Positions 24,271-34,752 of a DNA stretch of 64,000 nt are shown here, one piece after another. This DNA comes from Anaerolineae bacterium (GTDB taxonomy: Bacteria > Chloroflexota > Anaerolineae > UBA4142 > SHND01). A model generated the notes under the pieces. It saw only the letters and a program-made list of their open reading frames with translations, made no database searches and had not been told where the DNA came from. Both the position numbers and the translations under genes were made by a program. Position 1 is the first letter of the stretch. Each line of letters begins with the position of its first letter. The DNA is taken from the NCBI GenBank assembly GCA_021463195.1, contig JAJTXZ010000001.1, positions 62,001 to 126,000 of the forward strand, read 5' to 3'.

Positions 24271-27200
24271 TTAGCTTGCCTCTTGCAATTTGGCGCTCAA
24301 GGCGCGCAGCGCGCTAACTAACGCGAAATCTTGCTTGTCGGCGGTTCGCGCGAGTTCCTCGACCAAACCGATTGCGGTCTCGGTATCATGCTTTTGCAAC
24401 GCCAGCAGCGCCGCGCTCAATTTTTGCCACAGCGCGCGGTCCGCTTCAGGCGCAATCGGCGCGAGAGTTTGCGCGGCTTGGAGCGCTGGCGTGAATTCAT
24501 TCGTCGCGATTAAAATCAGCGCAAGGTTGCGCCGCGCGGAATAATCGTCCGGACGCAGCGCCACCACGCGTTCAAACGCGCGCCGCGCGAAATCCAACTG
24601 ACCGCGCGCCAGCCATTGCGCGGCGACGGCGCGCTGCGCTTCGGGGTCATTGGGCGCGGCTTGCGCGGCGTCCAACGCGTTCTGTAATTGTACGAGCGTG
24701 AAACGAAAATCTTGATAGCGTTTGCGCGTCGCTTCGTCGCGGTCGGTCATGTTGGCGAGCGCGCCGTCAACCGCGCCAATCGCTTCGGGAATGCGTCCGG
24801 CTTTGGAATAAAAATTCGCGAGCGTGGTATAAACTTCGAGCGAAGGCGTCGTTTTTACCGCGTCATTCAACAGACGTTCAAATGCGGCGCCGTCATTCGC
24901 TTGGACCGCTTCATCGCCCGCGCGCGCCAAAGCGGTCACCGCAATGCTTAAACCCTCGCCAATGAAAACATCGCCGCAGGCGGGCGCGCGTCGCACCGCC
25001 TCTAATGCGTCCTGCGCGCGCGCGCGCCAATCATTTTGCGCTTGCGCGCGCACCGCGTACGTGAGACAAAATGTCGGGTCAATTTGTTCAGCGTGATTCA
25101 GCTGCGTCAACGCTTGCGCGCGCGCCTGTTCCGCCTCTGCCGCGTCGCCGTGCTCTTGCAGCAGCGCTTGCTCTTCGAGGAGCGCTTGCGCGTATTGGTC
25201 GAACAGATGCGCGGTATTGGGACTGAGACGCGTCGCGTGCGTAAAGTATTCAGCCGCTTGCAGATACGCCGCGCGCTGCGCTTCAAAATCGGGCGCGAGC
25301 ATTCCGCGCGCTTGCGCCAAGCGCGCGAGATTGGCGGAATGGTCGGTGTTGAATGGATTGAGCGCGCGCGCGGCGAGCAAAGCGTTTTCGGCTTTATCCA
25401 AAAATTGCGCGCGCGCGTGCGCGTCGGTTTCATTTTTTGCCGCGTCAAGATAGGCGCGTCCGAGAAAGAGCAGATAAAAATCTTGCTGCGGTTGGAGCGC
25501 GAGCGCGCGTTGGAAAAGCGGGATGGCGGTGGCAGTGTCTTGGCTCAAGAGCGCGGCGGCTTGCTTGTACAGCATGTCCGCGCGCACGGGGTCAAGGTTG
25601 GTCGCTGAAATCAAAACTCCCGCAATCAAGATGAGTATCGGCAGCACAACCCAGTTGGTCGCGTGGCGCACCCAAACTTGCGGCAGCGGTTCGTCAAACA
25701 ACATGCTCAGCGCGCTCACCACCGCGATTAGCAGCATGAAAACGGTGAACAACATGACGGACACCATTAACGCTTCTAAAACTCCGCCGCCCGTCGTCGC
25801 AATCAACATAACGTGATAAAAAGCCAAACCCGAAAAAATCGCGAACGCCAAAACGATAAAGAGGAGCGCGGCGATGAGCCAATCGCGCGCGCCAAGCTGA
25901 AAGGAATGGCCCCATTCGCCGAGGCCGACAACCAAGCCGACGCCCAGCGTAGTGATAAAAAGCCACAGCAGCGCCAACGATAACATGGCGCCGGCGGTGG
26001 TCGCTTTGAGCGTCAACGCGCTCGATACAATCGCCAAGCCGCTCACCGCTTGCGAACCCAGCGCGGCGACATTGTTGGTATTGATATAGTCAAAACCCAT
26101 CACCGCTAAAACAAAGCCGGTCAAAAACGCAAAGGTGATTAACGGCGCAGAGGAAACGCGTCGCGCGGCGTTGGGCGCGCCGCGCGGATTTTTGTTGCGC
26201 GTGCCAGCGGGAGCGGTTTTGGCGGCGACAGGGTCTGGAGTGAGTGAGCGCGCGCGCGCGCCGATTGCCACTAACATGGCGGCGAAAAACCAAAAATATA
26301 CGCGTGTGGAAACAATCGCAATGCCAAAATGAACTTCGATAAAATGCGCGACAAATAGCGCGGTTAAAGCGATTAGCCACAATGAACGCGAGGGGTCCGC
26401 GTGAACTTGGAGCGAATGGCCGCGCAGCGCGAACGCGACGAGATACGCGAATAGACCGAGAATCATGCCGCCGGGCAGCGCGACGCCGATAAATTCCCAG
26501 CCGAGCGCCGCGCCGAAACCGAGCGCGCCCAACGCGCCGCCGCCGAACCACAGCGCGATAAAGAGCTTGCGCGCGCGGCGCGATGGAATCAACCCCAACC
26601 ATTTCAACGCGAGATAAAAGATGACAAGAAACAAAATATTTTCGGCGATGAATCCGAACAAACCCGTTGTGACGAGCGCGTCAAAGGTCTCGTTGTGCGA
26701 ACGGTCGGGCGTCGCGTTGCGCGATTCCAGTGTGCCGAGTTCGGGCGGATAAAATTTATTGTATGCCACGTACATGGCTTCTGGCCCGTAACCGATGAGC
26801 GGGCGAATCAAATTGAACGCATCATCGCCAGTCGTCGGCGACCATAACGGTTCGTGCGGCAAGACCAGTTTCAAGGCGCCCTGCCAAATCAATAGACGCA
26901 CGCGTCCGGTGCCGCCCTCCAATTCAAACACGCGTCCCAATCGTCCAATGTAAGGTAATTCGCGCAAGCTCTCAAGTGGTGAATTGGGTATATTCAAGAG
27001 CGCGAGAAACACCATGCCGCACAATGCCAAACTCATTGCGCCGAGCGCCAATTTGCGCGCGCCGCGCGCGAGCGCGTACAAGAGCAAAAAGGTAAATAAT
27101 CCGCCCAACATGCCGAGCAGCGGTCCACGACTTTGGGAAAAGAATAATGCGACCAGTTGAATCGCAAGCAGAGCGGCGTATAACGCCAACAGTAAAAAAT

Positions 27201-28122
27201 TCGCGGCGCGCTGTTTTAATATGAACGCCGCGCCCCACCACAACGCGATGACGAGCAGCGAGACGCCGAGCGCTAACGCGAACGCGCCCAAAGTCGCGGT
27301 CAACTGTATGGGGGTTAGCGTGCCGCTGTAATTGGCTTCGATAAAACTTTTGACGCCGATATCGAAACTCAAACCCCACGCCGCCGCGAAAACGAACAGC
27401 GTCGCCAGCGTCGCCGCGTAAATGCCCAGCGGCGCGCGGGCGGGCAGCGCGCCGCGCACGCGGTCGGCGGTTTGAATCAGCCGCGCGAGCGCCAGCGGAA
27501 TTACGAGAATCAAAAACGCGCCAATGAAAATCGAATTACCGAGCGTCGAAGCGACGCGCGTCGTCACATCGCCAACCCATGGCAGCGGGTCGAGGAAATA
27601 ATGTTGAATGATGCCATACAGCGCGACGGGGAAACTCGCGACGAGCGCGATACTGATGGCGCGCTCAATATCGAGACGCGTTTGCAGCAAACTTGCCGCG
27701 AGGAAAAAAATAACCAGGTAGGATGAAAAGGTGTACAGCCCTTGCAAACGCTGATACGAACCGAAAAACGAAACGGTGGGTGAAAGCGATAGCAGAGAGC
27801 CAAGCAGGTACGCCAAAAAAAGAAATAACGCGGGCAGCGCGAGCGGATTTGCTTGCGCCGTTTCGCGGAACCAGGCGCGGAGCCGCGCGCCAACGCGCGC
27901 GGTGGACGCGCCCAAGTTTTTGTCGCGCCGCCGTTCCGCGCGCAGCACGAGCCACGCCGCGCCCATGGCGAGCGCTAACGTGCGAATCAGCGAAATTTTA
28001 TCTGGCTCAAAGACGCGACTCGAGTAAATATTGAAATACAGCGGCGCAACGATGAGAGCAAGCAGCCAACCGGCTTGGATAAATTTTTCGGCGAATACGG
28101 CGAGTTTTGAATTTTGAGGCAT
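24271..28122 (-). CDS. Very large O-antigen ligase-domain protein with C-terminal TPR repeats
   Basis: A 1283-residue membrane protein. The first about 880 residues contain many hydrophobic helices with a Wzy_C/O-antigen ligase core (SQSRGPLLGMLGG near 335, RPLIGYGPEAMYVAYNKFYP near 450 and SHNETFDALVTTGLFG near 490). Residues about 895-1283 form TPR-like helical repeats (ATAIPLFQRALALQPQQDFY, LARGQLDFARRAFERVVALR). It is probably a surface-glycan ligase or polymerase whose TPR tail binds a partner. It has its own promoter at 28146-28174 within the operon. Length is about three times a standard ligase. Confidence 0.85.
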   Translation of the reverse strand: MPQNSKLAVFAEKFIQAGWLLALIVAPLYFNIYSSRVFEPDKISLIRTLALAMGAAWLVLRAERRRDKNLGASTARVGARLRAWFRETAQANPLALPALFLFLAYLLGSLLSLSPTVSFFGSYQRLQGLYTFSSYLVIFFLAASLLQTRLDIERAISIALVASFPVALYGIIQHYFLDPLPWVGDVTTRVASTLGNSIFIGAFLILVIPLALARLIQTADRVRGALPARAPLGIYAATLATLFVFAAAWGLSFDIGVKSFIEANYSGTLTPIQLTATLGAFALALGVSLLVIALWWGAAFILKQRAANFLLLALYAALLAIQLVALFFSQSRGPLLGMLGGLFTFLLLYALARGARKLALGAMSLALCGMVFLALLNIPNSPLESLRELPYIGRLGRVFELEGGTGRVRLLIWQGALKLVLPHEPLWSPTTGDDAFNLIRPLIGYGPEAMYVAYNKFYPPELGTLESRNATPDRSHNETFDALVTTGLFGFIAENILFLVIFYLALKWLGLIPSRRARKLFIALWFGGGALGALGFGAALGWEFIGVALPGGMILGLFAYLVAFALRGHSLQVHADPSRSLWLIALTALFVAHFIEVHFGIAIVSTRVYFWFFAAMLVAIGARARSLTPDPVAAKTAPAGTRNKNPRGAPNAARRVSSAPLITFAFLTGFVLAVMGFDYINTNNVAALGSQAVSGLAIVSSALTLKATTAGAMLSLALLWLFITTLGVGLVVGLGEWGHSFQLGARDWLIAALLFIVLAFAIFSGLAFYHVMLIATTGGGVLEALMVSVMLFTVFMLLIAVVSALSMLFDEPLPQVWVRHATNWVVLPILILIAGVLISATNLDPVRADMLYKQAAALLSQDTATAIPLFQRALALQPQQDFYLLFLGRAYLDAAKNETDAHARAQFLDKAENALLAARALNPFNTDHSANLARLAQARGMLAPDFEAQRAAYLQAAEYFTHATRLSPNTAHLFDQYAQALLEEQALLQEHGDAAEAEQARAQALTQLNHAEQIDPTFCLTYAVRAQAQNDWRARAQDALEAVRRAPACGDVFIGEGLSIAVTALARAGDEAVQANDGAAFERLLNDAVKTTPSLEVYTTLANFYSKAGRIPEAIGAVDGALANMTDRDEATRKRYQDFRFTLVQLQNALDAAQAAPNDPEAQRAVAAQWLARGQLDFARRAFERVVALRPDDYSARRNLALILIATNEFTPALQAAQTLAPIAPEADRALWQKLSAALLALQKHDTETAIGLVEELARTADKQDFALVSALRALSAKLQEAS

Positions 28123-28145
28123 AAAGAGTTCGCGTTCAGGGCGAA

Positions 28146-28174
28146 ATTTTACAAGCGGTTCGCGAAAATCTCAA
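28146..28174 (-). promoter_or_regulatory. Internal promoter upstream of the ligase/TPR gene
   Basis: On the minus strand TTGAGA (28174-28169), 17-bp spacer, TAAAAT (28151-28146), in the 82-bp gap between the GT4 stop and the ATG at 28122. Confidence 0.5.
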
Positions 28175-28204
28175 ATTAGTCTAGTTTCGAGGAGCGCCCT
28201 TTTA

Positions 28205-29296
28205 TCACGTCAACGCGTTTTCATAAACGCGCGCCACGCGCTCGACCATCACATCGAGCGTAAATTCGCGTGTAAAGCGCGCGCGTCCCGCCGCGCCCAT
28301 GCGCGCGCGCAGCGCGGCGTCGTCCATTAAACGTCGCAGCGCTTGCGCGAGCGCATCCGGATTTTTAGGCGGCGTCACCAAACCCGTCGTCTCGTTTTGA
28401 TTGACCCACGCCACGCCTGTATGCACGTCGCAAGACACAATCGGTTTGCCCGCCGCCATCGCTTCCAATTGCACCGCGCCAAACGCTTCGCTGCGCTCGG
28501 AACATGGCAAAACAAAAATATCGCAGTTGGCATATTGCGCGCGCAGCGTCTCGTCCGCGATTTCGCCCAACCACTGTACGCGCGCCGCGACGCCGAGCGT
28601 TTGCGCCAACGCTTTCCATTCGCGTTCCATCGGCCCTGTGCCAACAATCGTGAGCTGCGCATCCGGAATTTGCGGCAAAGCAGCCAATAAATCATTGACG
28701 CCTTTGTAATAGCGTAATTTGCCGACAAACAAAAGTTGTTTTCCGTTTGTCGAACGCGGAGAATTTAGGACAAGTGGCGCGGACGGAATAGGGATGCCGA
28801 GCGGGACCATCGCGCATTTATTGCGCCAACGCGTCAACACGCGCGACGTTTCAATATAATTTGGACTCGTCGCGATAATCGCGCGCGCGCGCGCGAGGAC
28901 GCGATGCAGCAGCGGCGTATATAACGCGCCCATGATTTTTTGACGCACAATATCGCTGTGATACGTCAACACCGTCGCGCGCGCGTGACCCCAAAAATAA
29001 TCCGCCATTTCGCCGACCGGATACGGCGAATGCAGATGCGTAATCTCGGCGCGCAGTTCGCGCGCGCGTTGAAACAATTCAACGCTCAAAGGCGCGGACG
29101 AAAGATTCAGCCAGCGCGACACAAAAATCACGCGCACGCCATTTATAGATTCAACGCGAGAGTGACGATTCAGCGAAGTGACGAGGACTGTGACAGTGTG
29201 ACTTTGCGCCGCTTGCGCTTCCGCCAAAAGGCGCACATGATTTTCGATGCCGCCGACGACGGGAAAATAATCTTTATAAATGTGAAGAATCCGCAT
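28205..29296 (-). CDS. GT4 glycosyltransferase
   Basis: Cytoplasmic GT-B retaining glycosyltransferase of the glycan operon. The 363-residue protein has the N-terminal acceptor domain start YFPVVGGIENHV and the donor-domain motifs LLFVGKLRYYKGVNDL and SEAFGAVQLEAMAAGKP, which contains the E-x7-E signature. The ATG at 29296 directly follows the TAA of the previous gene (no gap). Sugar and linkage cannot be inferred. Confidence 0.92.
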   Translation of the reverse strand: MRILHIYKDYFPVVGGIENHVRLLAEAQAAQSHTVTVLVTSLNRHSRVESINGVRVIFVSRWLNLSSAPLSVELFQRARELRAEITHLHSPYPVGEMADYFWGHARATVLTYHSDIVRQKIMGALYTPLLHRVLARARAIIATSPNYIETSRVLTRWRNKCAMVPLGIPIPSAPLVLNSPRSTNGKQLLFVGKLRYYKGVNDLLAALPQIPDAQLTIVGTGPMEREWKALAQTLGVAARVQWLGEIADETLRAQYANCDIFVLPCSERSEAFGAVQLEAMAAGKPIVSCDVHTGVAWVNQNETTGLVTPPKNPDALAQALRRLMDDAALRARMGAAGRARFTREFTLDVMVERVARVYENALT

Positions 29297-30421
29297 TTAT
29301 GTTTTCGCGCGCGCGTGTTGATAAACTCGCATCGTTTCACGCGCGACGCGTTCCCACGAAAATTGAGCCGCGCGCGCCAACCCGCGCGCGCGGAATGTGT
29401 CGCGCGCGGCGGCGTCATTCAACGCGTCGGATAGCGTCTGCGCGATATTTTGCGTATCGGCTGCGTCGAAAAAAAACGCCGCGTCGCCAACGACCTCTGG
29501 CAAACTCGAAACGCGCGCGCACGCGACCGGCGCGCCGCATGCCAACGCTTCCAACGGCGGCAGTCCAAATCCTTCATGCGCCGATGGAAAGATAAAGAGC
29601 TGCGCGCCGCCGATGAGCGCGGGCAGCGCGCGCTCTGCGAGATTGTGACGAAATAAAACGCGGTCATTCAAATTCAAGCGCGCGACTAGCTCGCGCACTT
29701 GAGGATAGCGCGCGTCCCACACCCCCGCAATCACCAATACCGTGTCGCTTTCGACTTGGCTCCACGCCTCAACCAAACGCGGCAAATTTTTATGCGGTTT
29801 GTTGCTGCCCACATACAGCGCATATTTTTCGGGAAGCGTTAGCGCGTCATGCGCGCGCTGAATTTCGGCGCAAGTTGGCGGCGTAAAATTTTCATCCGCC
29901 GCGAGCGGCACGATCGAAATTTTCGCGCGCGGAATCTTTAGGATACGTTCCAACTCGGCGCGCGATGCGTCCGAAAAGGTAATAATCATTTGCGCGCGCC
30001 GCGCCGCGAGTTGATTCAGCGCGCGATACGCGACGCGTTTGAACGCGTTGGGCATCTCCGCGCGCCAGACGAGCGGCGTCACATCGGCGAGCGTCACGAT
30101 TTTAGGAACGGACAGCGCGTAGGGCAGCGCATAATACGGCGAATGAAACGCGTTTGCGCGCGCGGTAACGCGCGCATCGAACGCGAGCCGCTGTTCGCGC
30201 CATGAAAAAAAATTGGCGCGCGCGTCCACGCGCTCCACATTGGGACGCGCCCACAACGCTTCCAAATCAAAACGCGAGTTTCGGGCGCGCGAGTCGGACA
30301 GCACGCGCAAGGTATATTCGGGAAAAAAATCCGCGAGCGCCAATGCTAGCCGATACGCATAACGTCCGATGCCGGGAAAATGGTCGCGGATGGAACGCGC
30401 GTCAAGAACAAACGTCGTCAT
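29297..30421 (-). CDS. GT4 glycosyltransferase, mannosyltransferase-like (tandem paralog 3)
   Basis: A 374-residue GT-B enzyme with DHFPGIGRYAYRLALAL near the N-terminus and the donor-site block [34 protein letters not shown]. It is closely similar in layout to the two next genes upstream, pointing to local duplication. ATG 30421 ([13 protein letters not shown]) overlaps the previous stop (ATGA at 30418); the open frame to 30478 lies within that gene. Confidence 0.92.
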   Translation of the reverse strand: MTTFVLDARSIRDHFPGIGRYAYRLALALADFFPEYTLRVLSDSRARNSRFDLEALWARPNVERVDARANFFSWREQRLAFDARVTARANAFHSPYYALPYALSVPKIVTLADVTPLVWRAEMPNAFKRVAYRALNQLAARRAQMIITFSDASRAELERILKIPRAKISIVPLAADENFTPPTCAEIQRAHDALTLPEKYALYVGSNKPHKNLPRLVEAWSQVESDTVLVIAGVWDARYPQVRELVARLNLNDRVLFRHNLAERALPALIGGAQLFIFPSAHEGFGLPPLEALACGAPVACARVSSLPEVVGDAAFFFDAADTQNIAQTLSDALNDAAARDTFRARGLARAAQFSWERVARETMRVYQHARAKT

Positions 30422-31554
30422 ATATTTTCCAGCGCAGTTTGATACACTTGGAGCGTCGCGCGCGCCGCGCGCTCCCACGTAAAGCGCGCGGCTTGCTTTA
30501 ATCCGCTAGCGCGCAATTCTTGACGCAGCGCGTCATCGGACAGGACGCGCGCCAGCGCGCGTGTCAACGCGGCAGTGTCGCGTGGTTCAAACAAAATGCC
30601 CGCATCGCCGACCACTTCGGGCAGCGACGCCGCGTTGGAAGAAATCACGGGGACGCCGCACGCCAGCGCTTCGAGCGGCGGCAAACCGAACCCTTCATAG
30701 AGCGATGGATACACAAATACGTCCGCCAAATTCAAGAGCGCCGGCACATCGTCGTGCGCAATCCAATCGGTCAAGCGCACGCGTTCTGCCAAGCCAAGCG
30801 TTTGAATATGTCGCAGCGTATCTTGATATAACCATCCTTTGCGTCCCGCGACGACCAACGGCGGCGTCTCGGCATGTTGCCGCAGCAGCGCCGCGTACGC
30901 GTCGAGCAGCGTCGTCAAATTTTTGCGCGGTTCCAATGTGCTGAAAAATAAAATAAAACGCGCGGGCAGTTGATATTGCGCGCGTACGCGTTCCAAAAGT
31001 TCGCGCGCCGCGAGCGGACGAAATGAGGGATGCACGCCTTCGTATATCACGTGAATTTTTTCGGCGGGGATGCCCATGAGGCGCGTGACATCGCGGCGCG
31101 TGTTTTCCGAGACCGCGATGATGGCATCCGCGCGGCGCATAAAGCGCGGCAGCATCAAGCCGAGATACCAACGATTGAGCGGTAAATGATATTCGGGAAA
31201 AAAACGAAAAATCAAATCGTGAATCGTAAAGACGCCGCGCGCGTTTTTGAGCGGCGGCAGCAAATGGTCGGTCGCGTGAAAAATATCGCACGCGGGCAGC
31301 CAACGGTCAAAATTGACGCGCGCCGCATACGCCAGCAAGACGCTCAGGCGCCACGGTTTTGCGTCGAGCGCCACGCGCGTCAACGGCAGATTTAGCGCGG
31401 TGGTTGGCGCGGGCAACGCGCGCGCGGAATAATACAAACCGAGATATTCGTTCGCGGGCGCGCACTGCGCGAGCGCGGCGGACAATTCGCCCGCATAACG
31501 CCCCAAGCCCGCGTGATGATGCACAAACGGCGAAAGGTCTAGCGTGACGCGCAT
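30418..31554 (-). CDS. GT4 glycosyltransferase, mannosyltransferase-like (tandem paralog 2)
   Basis: A 378-residue GT-B enzyme. Motifs are [13 protein letters not shown] at the N-terminus, [20 protein letters not shown] in the linker/donor region and [20 protein letters not shown] with [13 protein letters not shown] at the donor site. ATG 31554 overlaps the TAA of the preceding gene (TAATG). It is a member of the three-gene paralog array. Confidence 0.93.
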   Translation of the reverse strand: MRVTLDLSPFVHHHAGLGRYAGELSAALAQCAPANEYLGLYYSARALPAPTTALNLPLTRVALDAKPWRLSVLLAYAARVNFDRWLPACDIFHATDHLLPPLKNARGVFTIHDLIFRFFPEYHLPLNRWYLGLMLPRFMRRADAIIAVSENTRRDVTRLMGIPAEKIHVIYEGVHPSFRPLAARELLERVRAQYQLPARFILFFSTLEPRKNLTTLLDAYAALLRQHAETPPLVVAGRKGWLYQDTLRHIQTLGLAERVRLTDWIAHDDVPALLNLADVFVYPSLYEGFGLPPLEALACGVPVISSNAASLPEVVGDAGILFEPRDTAALTRALARVLSDDALRQELRASGLKQAARFTWERAARATLQVYQTALENI

Positions 31555-32636
31555 TATGGTTTCAACCTGCGTAGATGCGTAGCTTGATAAATTCGCATTA
31601 ATGCTTGCGCGGCGGCGTCCCATGAAAATAAGCGCGCGCGCGCCAAACCCAATGCGCGCAAGCGCATTTTTTCGGCGGGGCTGGTCGCGAGCGCCAACAT
31701 CGCTTGCGCGAAACTGCGCGTGTCATTGGGCGCAAGCAAAATTCCCGCGTCGCCGACGACTTCGGGCAAACTCGATGCATTGGAACAAATCACCGGCGCG
31801 CCGCACGCCAACGCTTCCAACGCGGTCAGCCCGAAACCTTCATAGCGCGATGGAAACACAAATGCGGTGGCGAGAAAATACAACGCGGGCAAATCCGCGT
31901 CCGTGACATAATCGGCGAAATGCACGCGCGCGCTCAAACCCAAACGACGAACCTGCGCGAACAGCGATTGATAATACCAGCCGCGTTTGCCCACAATCAC
32001 CAAGTGTTCGGGGATTTGATGCGCTGTCAACGCAAACGCGGCGAGCAGCGTATCAATCCCTTTGCGCGGTTCGAGCGTGCTGACAAATAAAAAGTATTTT
32101 TCCGGCAAACGTAACCGCGCGCGCGTCTCTGCGGCGACACGTTCGTCCGGCAAGGTTTGAAAGCGCGCGTCGAGGCCCGGCGGCACAACGCTAATGCGCT
32201 GCGGTGGAATACGCGTCAAGCGCGCAATATCGCGTTTGGTGTGATGCGACAAAGTGACGATGTGACTCGCCGCGCGCAGCGTGTAGGGCAGATAGCGACT
32301 CCAATAAAAACGCGACGCGAACGGAAAATTTTTCGCGAACAAAACGCCAATTAAATCCATCACTGTCAGCACGATCGGCACGCGCGAACGCAGCGGCGCG
32401 GCAAAGCCGGTGAGATGAAGCGCATCCGCTTGCGCTGCCGCGGCGAGATTGGGCAGAGTGAATTGTTCGCGCAGAATGCGTTGGTCGGTGCGTTGGTCTA
32501 CGCCTGCGCCGTCATCGAGCAAAACAATTTCCGGCGGCGACGCGGCGGCGCGCAGCGCGTTTATCACCGCGTTGGTGTATACGCCGATGCCGGTCTTGCG
32601 CCCGCGTGTGGCGCTCAGGTCAAACGCGATTCGCAT
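31554..32636 (-). CDS. GT4 glycosyltransferase, mannosyltransferase-like (tandem paralog 1)
   Basis: A 360-residue GT-B enzyme with RGRKTGIGVYTNAVINAL at the start, FLFVSTLEPRKGIDTLLAAF, then SRYEGFGLTALEALACGAPV and [17 protein letters not shown] 32636 lies 17 bp inside the upstream GT4 gene. It would add one sugar to the lipid-linked repeat unit; identity unknown. Confidence 0.93.
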   Translation of the reverse strand: MRIAFDLSATRGRKTGIGVYTNAVINALRAAASPPEIVLLDDGAGVDQRTDQRILREQFTLPNLAAAAQADALHLTGFAAPLRSRVPIVLTVMDLIGVLFAKNFPFASRFYWSRYLPYTLRAASHIVTLSHHTKRDIARLTRIPPQRISVVPPGLDARFQTLPDERVAAETRARLRLPEKYFLFVSTLEPRKGIDTLLAAFALTAHQIPEHLVIVGKRGWYYQSLFAQVRRLGLSARVHFADYVTDADLPALYFLATAFVFPSRYEGFGLTALEALACGAPVICSNASSLPEVVGDAGILLAPNDTRSFAQAMLALATSPAEKMRLRALGLARARLFSWDAAAQALMRIYQATHLRRLKP

Positions 32637-33747
32637 CGCGCCTCACACAGTGCATCATGACAAGCGTTTCGCCGCGCGCCACATTTTGCCGCGCGTCATA
32701 ATGCGCGCAGGCATACGCGCGCGCGCGGGCGCCCAGCGCGCGCGCGCGTGTCGGATTGCTCAAGACAAACAGCAGCGCGTCCGCCAATGCCGCCGCGTCT
32801 TGCTCCGCGACCAAGATGCCCGCGACGCCGTCGGGGATGAATTCGGGAATCGAACCGCTGCGCGTAGAGACAATCGGCACGCTGCACGCCATCGCTTGCA
32901 GCGCAGAGACGCCGACCTGTTCCGCCCATTTGCGCGTGGCGAGGGAGGGCGCGCACAAAACATCCGCGCGTTGAAAAATTCGCGCCATATCGCGGTTCTT
33001 GATTGCGCCGAGCATTTCTACGTTGGCGGATAAATTTTGCGCGCGAATTTGTTCAGCGACCTGCGCGCGCGCGGGCCCAGCGCCTGCCAACACGAGGCGC
33101 GCGTCCGAGATTTTTCGCAGCACGAGCTTGAACGCGTCCAATAAAATAAAAATTCCTTTTTCGGGATGCAGACGGCCCGCGAATAAAATCGTCGGCGGCG
33201 CGTCCGCGTCGCGTGCGGCGCGCGGCGTAAACTCTTGCATGTCCGCGCCCCACACGCCCCACAACGCGGGTTGGACGCGCGTCGCTTCCGCGCCGCACGC
33301 CAATACGTTTTCACGCGCGCCTTGATTGAGTGTCAAAATCAAACACGCGCGTTGAAAAAAGACGCGCAATAATTTTCGCAAGGCCCAGGCGCGCGCGCGT
33401 CCGAATTTTATCGCCAATGGACGATTTTCGAGCGTGACCGCGAGCAGCGCCGCGTTCGTTTTGCGCGCGGCAAAGTAACATGCCCACACATACGGTTGGG
33501 TATAAAACGAAAACGGTTCGACGCTCTGAATCACAGCGGGCTGCGCGGATACAAGTTGCCGATATAAATCGCGCGGCGAGGCGTACGCGCGCAACGTGGC
33601 ATCCCAATCCGCGTCGGTCAAATCGTCATATTCGTTGGCGCGATAAAAGTGGCGCAATTCAAATTTTTCGAGATGCCGCAGTGGCGCTAGTAAATCGCGG
33701 CGAATGCCGATGCTGACCATCGCGAGACGCGGCAGTGGTTCATTCAT
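32620..33747 (-). CDS. GT4 glycosyltransferase
   Basis: A 375-residue GT-B enzyme, more distant from the three downstream paralogs. It shows TILFAGRLHPEKGIFILLDA, VLAGAGPARAQV and a donor-site segment with EQVGVSALQAMACSVPI in place of the usual E-x7-E, so Glu and Gln occupy the pair; this is seen in some GT4 members. The start overlaps the GT2 stop (ATGA 33744-33747). Confidence 0.88.
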   Translation of the reverse strand: MNEPLPRLAMVSIGIRRDLLAPLRHLEKFELRHFYRANEYDDLTDADWDATLRAYASPRDLYRQLVSAQPAVIQSVEPFSFYTQPYVWACYFAARKTNAALLAVTLENRPLAIKFGRARAWALRKLLRVFFQRACLILTLNQGARENVLACGAEATRVQPALWGVWGADMQEFTPRAARDADAPPTILFAGRLHPEKGIFILLDAFKLVLRKISDARLVLAGAGPARAQVAEQIRAQNLSANVEMLGAIKNRDMARIFQRADVLCAPSLATRKWAEQVGVSALQAMACSVPIVSTRSGSIPEFIPDGVAGILVAEQDAAALADALLFVLSNPTRARALGARARAYACAHYDARQNVARGETLVMMHCVRRDANRV

Positions 33748-34718
33748 GCGCGCGCCGTTCCGCGCCGTCGCGCGACGAGTTTATCAACCAACGCGACGCC
33801 CCAACGCGTTTTGCTAAAGTACAGGTCAAACAAGGTAACGCCTGTTACGCGCAGCGTCGCCGCGCATGGATTGCCGTGCGCGCGAATCGCGCGCGCAAGA
33901 TACGGCAACGCTTGACGCGCTTGCCCGATGGCGAGTAAGCGAATGCCGGCATCCATATAAACATTGCGTCGCGCTAACGTTTTGACCGCTGCCGCGTCAG
34001 CCGGCGCATTTGGCTGCGCGTAATAATTTTCAATCAGACGAATGCGCTCCAACACTATCTGCCGATATTTTTCCGAACGCGCGCCCGTTAGACTGGTCGG
34101 ATGCATGCGATAGCGCGCGAGAATCTCATCATGGAAAATAAAGCGTGAAAATTCGGCGATGCGAATCCACAACGCCCAGTCTTCATTCGCGAGCATGGTT
34201 TCATCAAAACCGCCGGCGCGTTCCAATGTCGCGCGCCGAATCACGCACGCAATGCCGCACACACAATCCCCGTACAGCAAACTCGCCAGCGGGCGGTCCG
34301 CGAACTTGGGCGACGCGCCGAGAATTTGCGGCAAAGGATTACCTTGCGCATCCATCGCTTGCGCGCGTGCGTACGCAAATCCGCTTGTGGTGTCGCGTTC
34401 GAGCAGCGGCAGCAGCGTTTCAATTTGTTTGGGCAAAAATACGTCGTCCGAGCCGAGCATCGCGACAAATTCGCCGCGCGCCGCGCGCCATGCTGTATTC
34501 AATGCCGCGCTCACGCCGCGATTGTTTTGATAAATGTATCGCACGCGCGTATCGGCGACGGCGCGTACAACCTGCGCGGTCGCGTCTGTCGAGCCGTCGT
34601 CTACGACAATGATTTCAAGTTCGGAGTACGTTTGCGCCAACGCGCTTGCGAGCGTTTCGGGCAAATAATTGGCGCGATTGTACGCGGGAATAAGAACGCT
34701 TACGCGCGGAGTAGCCAT
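33744..34718 (-). CDS. Family 2 glycosyltransferase
   Basis: A 324-residue GT-A inverting enzyme with VSVLIPAYNRANYLPETL, VVDDGSTDAT, the acceptor-side EFVAMLGSDDVFLP (DxD-like SDD) and LANEDWALWIRI. ATG 34718 (MATPRVSV) is six codons inside the open frame. It probably adds a branch or backbone sugar in the cytoplasm. Confidence 0.92.
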   Translation of the reverse strand: MATPRVSVLIPAYNRANYLPETLASALAQTYSELEIIVVDDGSTDATAQVVRAVADTRVRYIYQNNRGVSAALNTAWRAARGEFVAMLGSDDVFLPKQIETLLPLLERDTTSGFAYARAQAMDAQGNPLPQILGASPKFADRPLASLLYGDCVCGIACVIRRATLERAGGFDETMLANEDWALWIRIAEFSRFIFHDEILARYRMHPTSLTGARSEKYRQIVLERIRLIENYYAQPNAPADAAAVKTLARRNVYMDAGIRLLAIGQARQALPYLARAIRAHGNPCAATLRVTGVTLFDLYFSKTRWGVALVDKLVARRRGTARA

Positions 34719-34752
34719 TTCTAGATTGTGACACATTCACGCGCGGCGAAAA

